64,000 nt of DNA from Microbacterium esteraromaticum (GTDB lineage Bacteria; Actinomycetota; Actinomycetes; Actinomycetales; Microbacteriaceae), in the NCBI RefSeq assembly GCF_028747645.1, contig NZ_CP118100.1, positions 1,178,001 to 1,242,000 of the forward strand. Reading direction: 5' to 3'. How positions within the stretch are numbered: the stretch's first letter is position 1; every line of letters starts with the position of its first letter. The position numbers were made by a program, and so were the translations under genes. The notes under the pieces are model-generated. The model saw only the letters and a list, made by a program, of their open reading frames with translations, searched no databases and was not told where the DNA came from. Of the stretch, positions 60,588 through 64,000 are shown one piece after another.

Positions 60588-61445
60588 ATGCCCGATAGCC
60601 TTGCCGCATTCCTCCGTGCCGCCGCTCAGCGCCTCGCCGAGGCCGGTGTCCCCGATCCATCGGTGGATGCCGAACTGCTGGCCGGCCACATCCTCGGGCA
60701 GAGCCGCGGCGGTGTGCAGGCCGCCGCACTGCGCGGTGATGCGATCTCGTCGGAGGCCGCCGAGGCCGTCACACAGTTGGTGTCCCGCCGCGCCGATCGT
60801 GAGCCCCTGCAGCACCTCACGGGGCTCGCCGCCTTCCGCAACCTGGAACTGGCTGTCGGTCCGGGGGTGTTCGTACCGCGTCCCGAGACTGAAACCGTCG
60901 TGCAGTACGCGATCGACGCACTCCTGGAGAACGCCTCGGACTCGCCGCTGGCGATCGACCTGGGCACGGGCAGTGGTGCGATCGCGCTGGCCATGGCGAC
61001 AGAGGTTCCCCATGCCAGGGTGTTCGCCGTCGAGCGTTCGGAGCAGGCGTACGCGTGGGCGAAGCGCAACGTCACGGGTGTCGAGAACCTCACGCTGGTG
61101 CATGGCGACCTCGCAACGGCGTTCGACGAGTTGAGGGGGCACGTCGACGTCGTGATCTCCAACCCGCCCTACGTTCCGGATGAGGCGGTTCCTCGTGACC
61201 CGGAGGTGCGGCTCCACGACCCGGCGGCGGCTCTGTACGGCGGGCCCGATGGGCTCGATGTGGTGCGCATCATCAGCCGACGCGCAGCAGATCTGCTGCA
61301 CGCGGGAGGGCTGCTCGTGCTCGAGCACGGAGAGCTCCAGGGTGAGGCGATCCGTGGCATCCTCACCGCGGACGGATGGCGCGCCGCGGCGACGCACGAG
61401 GATCTGACCCGACGCGATCGGGTCACCACCGCGCTGCGCGGCTGA
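60588..61445 (+). CDS. prmC: Release factor glutamine methyltransferase
   Basis: A 285-residue SAM enzyme that methylates the GGQ glutamine of RF1 and RF2. The N-terminal helical domain binds the factor. Motif I is [16 protein letters not shown], and the catalytic NPPY starts at Asn192 ([23 protein letters not shown]). ATG 60588 is set by the -10. In most actinobacteria prmC follows prfA directly; here three genes intervene. Confidence 0.95.
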   Translation: MPDSLAAFLRAAAQRLAEAGVPDPSVDAELLAGHILGQSRGGVQAAALRGDAISSEAAEAVTQLVSRRADREPLQHLTGLAAFRNLELAVGPGVFVPRPETETVVQYAIDALLENASDSPLAIDLGTGSGAIALAMATEVPHARVFAVERSEQAYAWAKRNVTGVENLTLVHGDLATAFDELRGHVDVVISNPPYVPDEAVPRDPEVRLHDPAAALYGGPDGLDVVRIISRRAADLLHAGGLLVLEHGELQGEAIRGILTADGWRAAATHEDLTRRDRVTTALRG

Positions 61446-61487
61446 GTGCGACTGAGCCTTGTCGGGGGCGTCCACCGGCGACCACCG

Positions 61488-61493
61488 TAGAAT
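61488..61493 (+). promoter_or_regulatory. -10 hexamer TAGAAT of the Sua5/TsaC gene
   Basis: TAGAAT ends 9 nt before ATG 61503, as at argS. Confidence 0.45.
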
Positions 61494-61502
61494 GGGCACG
61501 CC

Positions 61503-62237
61503 ATGTCAACTGTCTTCGATTGCCGCGACGATTCCGAGATCCTCGCCGGCATGCGCCACGCGCGCCAGGCCATCGCCCGCGGTGAGCTGGTCGTGCTGCC
61601 CACCGACACCGTCTACGGCCTCGCGGCCGATGCCTTTGCGCCGGCCGCTGTGCAGCGACTGCTGGACGCGAAGGGACGCGGGCGCGATATGCCGCCGCCC
61701 GTGCTGGTCGCTGGACGCGACGTGCTCACCGCATTGGTCGAGACGGTTCCCGAGCCCGTCACGAGGCTCGTGGACGCCTTCTGGCCCGGTGGGTTGACGA
61801 TCGTGCTGCCCGCGCAGCCGTCGTTGACGTGGGACCTCGGCGAGACTCAGGGCACGGTCGCGGTGCGGATGCCCGATCACCGCATCGCTCTGGAACTTCT
61901 CGCCGAGACCGGACCGCTGGCTGTCTCGAGCGCGAACCTCACCGGCCGCTCCGCTGCCGTGATCGCCTCGGACGCTCAGGAGATGCTCGGTGAGAGCGTC
62001 GCCGTGTACCTCGAGTACGGCTACAGCGATGACGGCGTCCCGTCCACGATCATCGACGCGACCTCGCTTGTCGGCGCGACTGAGGACGAGACCCCGAGCG
62101 TGCGCATCCTGCGGGAGGGCGCGATCAGCAGGGAGCAACTGGCCGAGGTGCTCGGCGACCTGCTCGAGCCTGAAGAGCAGCCCGGCGACGTCATGCCGGC
62201 CGACGCCGTCGACCAGGGTCCGGTCGACGAAGAGTGA
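61503..62237 (+). CDS. tsaC: L-threonylcarbamoyladenylate synthase (Sua5/YrdC/TsaC)
   Basis: A 244-residue enzyme that makes the activated precursor of the t6A37 tRNA modification. RQAIARGELVVLPTDTVYGLAADAF and the KGRGRDMPPPVLV segment bind ATP and threonine, and VAVRMPDHRIALELL and LAVSSANLTGRSA are also family marks. The last 35 residues are an acidic tail (EEQPGDVMPADAVDQGPVDEE), without the full Sua5 domain. It overlaps wecA by GTGA. Confidence 0.93.
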   Translation: MSTVFDCRDDSEILAGMRHARQAIARGELVVLPTDTVYGLAADAFAPAAVQRLLDAKGRGRDMPPPVLVAGRDVLTALVETVPEPVTRLVDAFWPGGLTIVLPAQPSLTWDLGETQGTVAVRMPDHRIALELLAETGPLAVSSANLTGRSAAVIASDAQEMLGESVAVYLEYGYSDDGVPSTIIDATSLVGATEDETPSVRILREGAISREQLAEVLGDLLEPEEQPGDVMPADAVDQGPVDEE

Positions 62238-63412
62238 AGCAGTATCTGTTCACGATCATCCTGACGGCGTCGATCACCTTCGCGCTGTCATGGGTGGTCT
62301 GGCGGTTGAGCCTGAAGTTCAAGCTCTACCCCGGCATCCGTGAACGGGATGTGCACAAGACCCCCACGCCGCGGCTGGGGGGAGTGGCGATGTTCTTCGG
62401 GATCGCCTCGGCGATCCTGATCTCGGCCGCCAACCCCTTCTTCGAGCGGATGTGGATCCCGCCGCAGACGCTCTGGTCGATCCTGGCAGCGACGGTGCTG
62501 ATCGCCGTCATCGGCGTCGTGGACGACCTGGTCGACCTCGACTGGATGATCAAGCTCGCGGCGCAGTTCCTGGCCGCAGGGATCATCACCGTCGGCGGTG
62601 GTCTGCAGATCCTGACTCTGCCGGTCGGTGACATGATCCTCGTCTCCAGCTGGGTGAGCATCTCGATCACGATGTTCGCGATCGTCGTCGTGATGAACGC
62701 CGTGAACTTCATCGACGGTCTTGACGGGTTGGTCGCCGGCGTATGCCTCATCGCCAATGGCATCTTCTTCGTGTACGCGTACATCCTCACGCGTGACTCC
62801 GGCGCGACGACGTACTTCAACCTGGCGACGTTCCTGGCCGCCGTGCTGATCGGAGCGTGCCTGGGATTCCTCCCGCTGAACTGGAGCCCCGCAAAGCTGT
62901 TCATGGGCGACTCGGGCGCGCTCGTGCTCGGCCTGCTCATGGCGACATCCGCGATCGCGCTCACCGGACAGGGCGACGTCAACGCGTTCGACCCGGAACA
63001 GTTCGGACGCTCCCAGCTGCTCGGTGCGTTCATCCCGATCGTGCTGCCGTTGGTGATCGTCATGTTGCCCCTGCTCGATTTCGGACTGGCCGTCTTTCGG
63101 CGCATGCGCGCCGGGAAGTCCCCTTTCTCTCCCGACCGCAAGCACCTCCACCATCGGATGCTCGATCTCGGCCACCGCGATCGGGATGCGGTGCTGATCT
63201 TCTACGCCTGGACGGCCGTGATCTCGCTGTCGGTCCTGCTGATGTACATCGCCACCCGCCAGGACTGGCCCGGGGGATACCTGATGGGTATCGCCTTCGG
63301 CGTGGTGGGCAGTGCCGCCTGCCTGGTCGTCACCCTGTTGCCCTCCGGGCGGCACCGCAAGCCCGGCCGCGCGCCCGCACCTGCCTCTTCCGAACCCTTG
63401 GAGCCCCGATGA
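62234..63412 (+). CDS. wecA: Undecaprenyl/decaprenyl-phosphate GlcNAc-1-phosphate transferase
   Basis: A 392-residue member of the MraY/WecA family with about 11 helices. DDLVDLDW holds the Asp pair, NAVNFIDGLDGLVAG the next Asp motif, FMGDSGALVLG and the late HLHHRMLDLGH loop complete the active site. It starts polyprenyl-linked glycan synthesis such as arabinogalactan-type linkage units or wall teichuronic polymers. GTG 62234 overlaps tsaC. The M. tuberculosis counterpart is rfe/wecA (Rv1302). Confidence 0.93.
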   Translation: MKQYLFTIILTASITFALSWVVWRLSLKFKLYPGIRERDVHKTPTPRLGGVAMFFGIASAILISAANPFFERMWIPPQTLWSILAATVLIAVIGVVDDLVDLDWMIKLAAQFLAAGIITVGGGLQILTLPVGDMILVSSWVSISITMFAIVVVMNAVNFIDGLDGLVAGVCLIANGIFFVYAYILTRDSGATTYFNLATFLAAVLIGACLGFLPLNWSPAKLFMGDSGALVLGLLMATSAIALTGQGDVNAFDPEQFGRSQLLGAFIPIVLPLVIVMLPLLDFGLAVFRRMRAGKSPFSPDRKHLHHRMLDLGHRDRDAVLIFYAWTAVISLSVLLMYIATRQDWPGGYLMGIAFGVVGSAACLVVTLLPSGRHRKPGRAPAPASSEPLEPR

Positions 63413-63918
63413 CCCCGAGCCCTGTCTCAAGCAATCCGATCCTGCGCCGCACCCTGATCTGGTCGGCCGTCTCCGCCCTGGTGCTCGGTCTTGTCGCCGG
63501 GGGCATCGGCTTCGCCGTGGCCGGCGTCAACGGCCTGTGGAGCGGCCTGCTCGGCGTGGTGCTGGCCGTCCTGTTCCTCGGCATCACCGCCGGAAGCATC
63601 CTGTTCGCCAACCGCTGGTTCGGCGACCCGATCTACGTACAGCTGTTCTTCGCGATCGTGCTGGGTGGCTGGCTGCTCAAGCTCGGCATCTTCTTGGTCG
63701 TGATGATGCTGCTCAGCAGCCAGGACTGGGTCGTTCCGCTGGTGTTCTTCCTGTCGATCGTGGCGGGCGTCGCCATGTCGCTGATCGTCGACGTCATCGT
63801 CCTCACCCGGATGCGGCTGCCGAACGTCAGCGACATCACCCTGCCGACCACCAATCCCGAGGACGAGCCCACCGATCAGGCCGGTGAGACCCCGCCGGCG
63901 GCATCGGACGGGAAATGA
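63409..63918 (+). CDS. AtpI-like membrane protein preceding the ATP synthase operon
   Basis: A 169-residue protein with four hydrophobic helices (about 17-40, 44-64, 80-104 and 109-132) and an acidic polar tail. The position between wecA and a probable atpB equals that of Rv1303, an AtpI-like protein that helps assemble or supply the F-type ATP synthase. ATG overlaps wecA (ATGA). No Mg-binding motif can be fixed by eye. Confidence 0.75.
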   Translation: MTPSPVSSNPILRRTLIWSAVSALVLGLVAGGIGFAVAGVNGLWSGLLGVVLAVLFLGITAGSILFANRWFGDPIYVQLFFAIVLGGWLLKLGIFLVVMMLLSSQDWVVPLVFFLSIVAGVAMSLIVDVIVLTRMRLPNVSDITLPTTNPEDEPTDQAGETPPAASDGK

Positions 63919-63924
63919 GTCTGG

Positions 63925-63930
63925 TAGTGT
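63925..63930 (+). promoter_or_regulatory. Possible -10 (TAGTGT) of the atp operon
   Basis: TAGTGT in the 55-bp gap after the AtpI-like gene; a start near 63937 would give a leader of about 37 nt before ATG 63974. Confidence 0.35.
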
Positions 63931-63973
63931 TCTACAGGTGCCCGCCGCTCGTCCCGCGAGCGCTTGCGCCGTG

Positions 63974-64000
63974 ATGCACACCGTCCCTCGTCGCCCCGGT
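63974..64000 (+). CDS. atpB: Probable first nine codons of atpB (ATP synthase subunit a)
   Basis: ATG 63974 opens MHTVPRRPG up to the window edge. The call rests on synteny (wecA, AtpI-like, then atpB in actinobacteria), not on these few residues. A GTG three bases earlier is an alternative start. Confidence 0.4.

Noticed and set aside
1..64000. CRISPR arrays, insertion sequences, restriction or abortive-infection islands
   Set aside because: No regularly spaced repeats, transposase, Cas, methylase or toxin genes were found on either strand.

Overview
This is a chromosomal window of a high-GC actinobacterium. A WhiB protein, a PdtaS kinase, a fused 2-oxoglutarate decarboxylase (Kgd), an Eis-like acetyltransferase, an NgcE transporter and many GTG starts all point to the Microbacteriaceae, most likely Microbacterium. 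The window is dense, mostly housekeeping DNA with one tRNA. I saw no insertion sequence, prophage, CRISPR array, toxin-antitoxin pair or defence island.

Left part (1-9.4 kb). The 5' end of a SAF-domain gene, an excisionase-type HTH protein, an unknown protein and an Rv3235-family protein lead into pdtaS and whiB1. Then come bcp, rsgA, aroA and a SigR/RsrA-type redox sigma and anti-sigma pair. The gene set resembles the Rv3219-Rv3240 neighbourhood of Mycobacterium tuberculosis. 9.4-24 kb holds eis-like, kgd, two tandem CNNM/CBS membrane proteins, an old yellow enzyme, nnrD, a GT87 mannosyltransferase-like protein, a thiamine-binding protein, an MFS exporter, a Nudix hydrolase and the methionine genes metX and metY.

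Middle part (24-47.6 kb). An SDR gene and ung are followed by a six-gene leftward operon (alpha/beta hydrolase plus a Dpp-type peptide ABC transporter). Next are a tyrosine phosphatase, a stand-alone siderophore-interacting-protein fragment behind an iron-box-like site, a HExxH protein, an arginase-family enzyme, PspA with a TPM-domain protein, a DUF3097 protein, trmB, a CPBP-like protein, a CueP-type copper lipoprotein, tRNA-Arg(CCG) and an SGNH hydrolase. A chitobiose/GlcNAc catabolic locus follows: RpiR regulator, SIS protein and NgcEFG-type importer read leftward, and a BadF-type GlcNAc kinase reads rightward.

Right part (47.6-64 kb). argS, lysA, hom, thrB, rho, prfA, prmC, tsaC/sua5, wecA, an AtpI-like gene and the first codons of a probable atpB follow the order of Rv1292-Rv1304. 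thrC and rpmE are absent from their usual places, and a PF04020-type membrane gene plus cysE-cysK sit between prfA and prmC.

The most notable signals are regulatory. There is a textbook SigR promoter (GGGAAT-N18-GTT) driving sigR from across the aroA start, with two candidate sigR starts. At least thirteen genes or small ORFs have a TANNNT hexamer exactly 6 nt before the start codon, which implies leaderless transcripts. One of these is an 11-codon ORF coupled to a phosphatase gene. An iron box, two perfect DnaA boxes, several palindromic operators and a C-rich rho leader complete the list. I found no wholly new multi-gene system.
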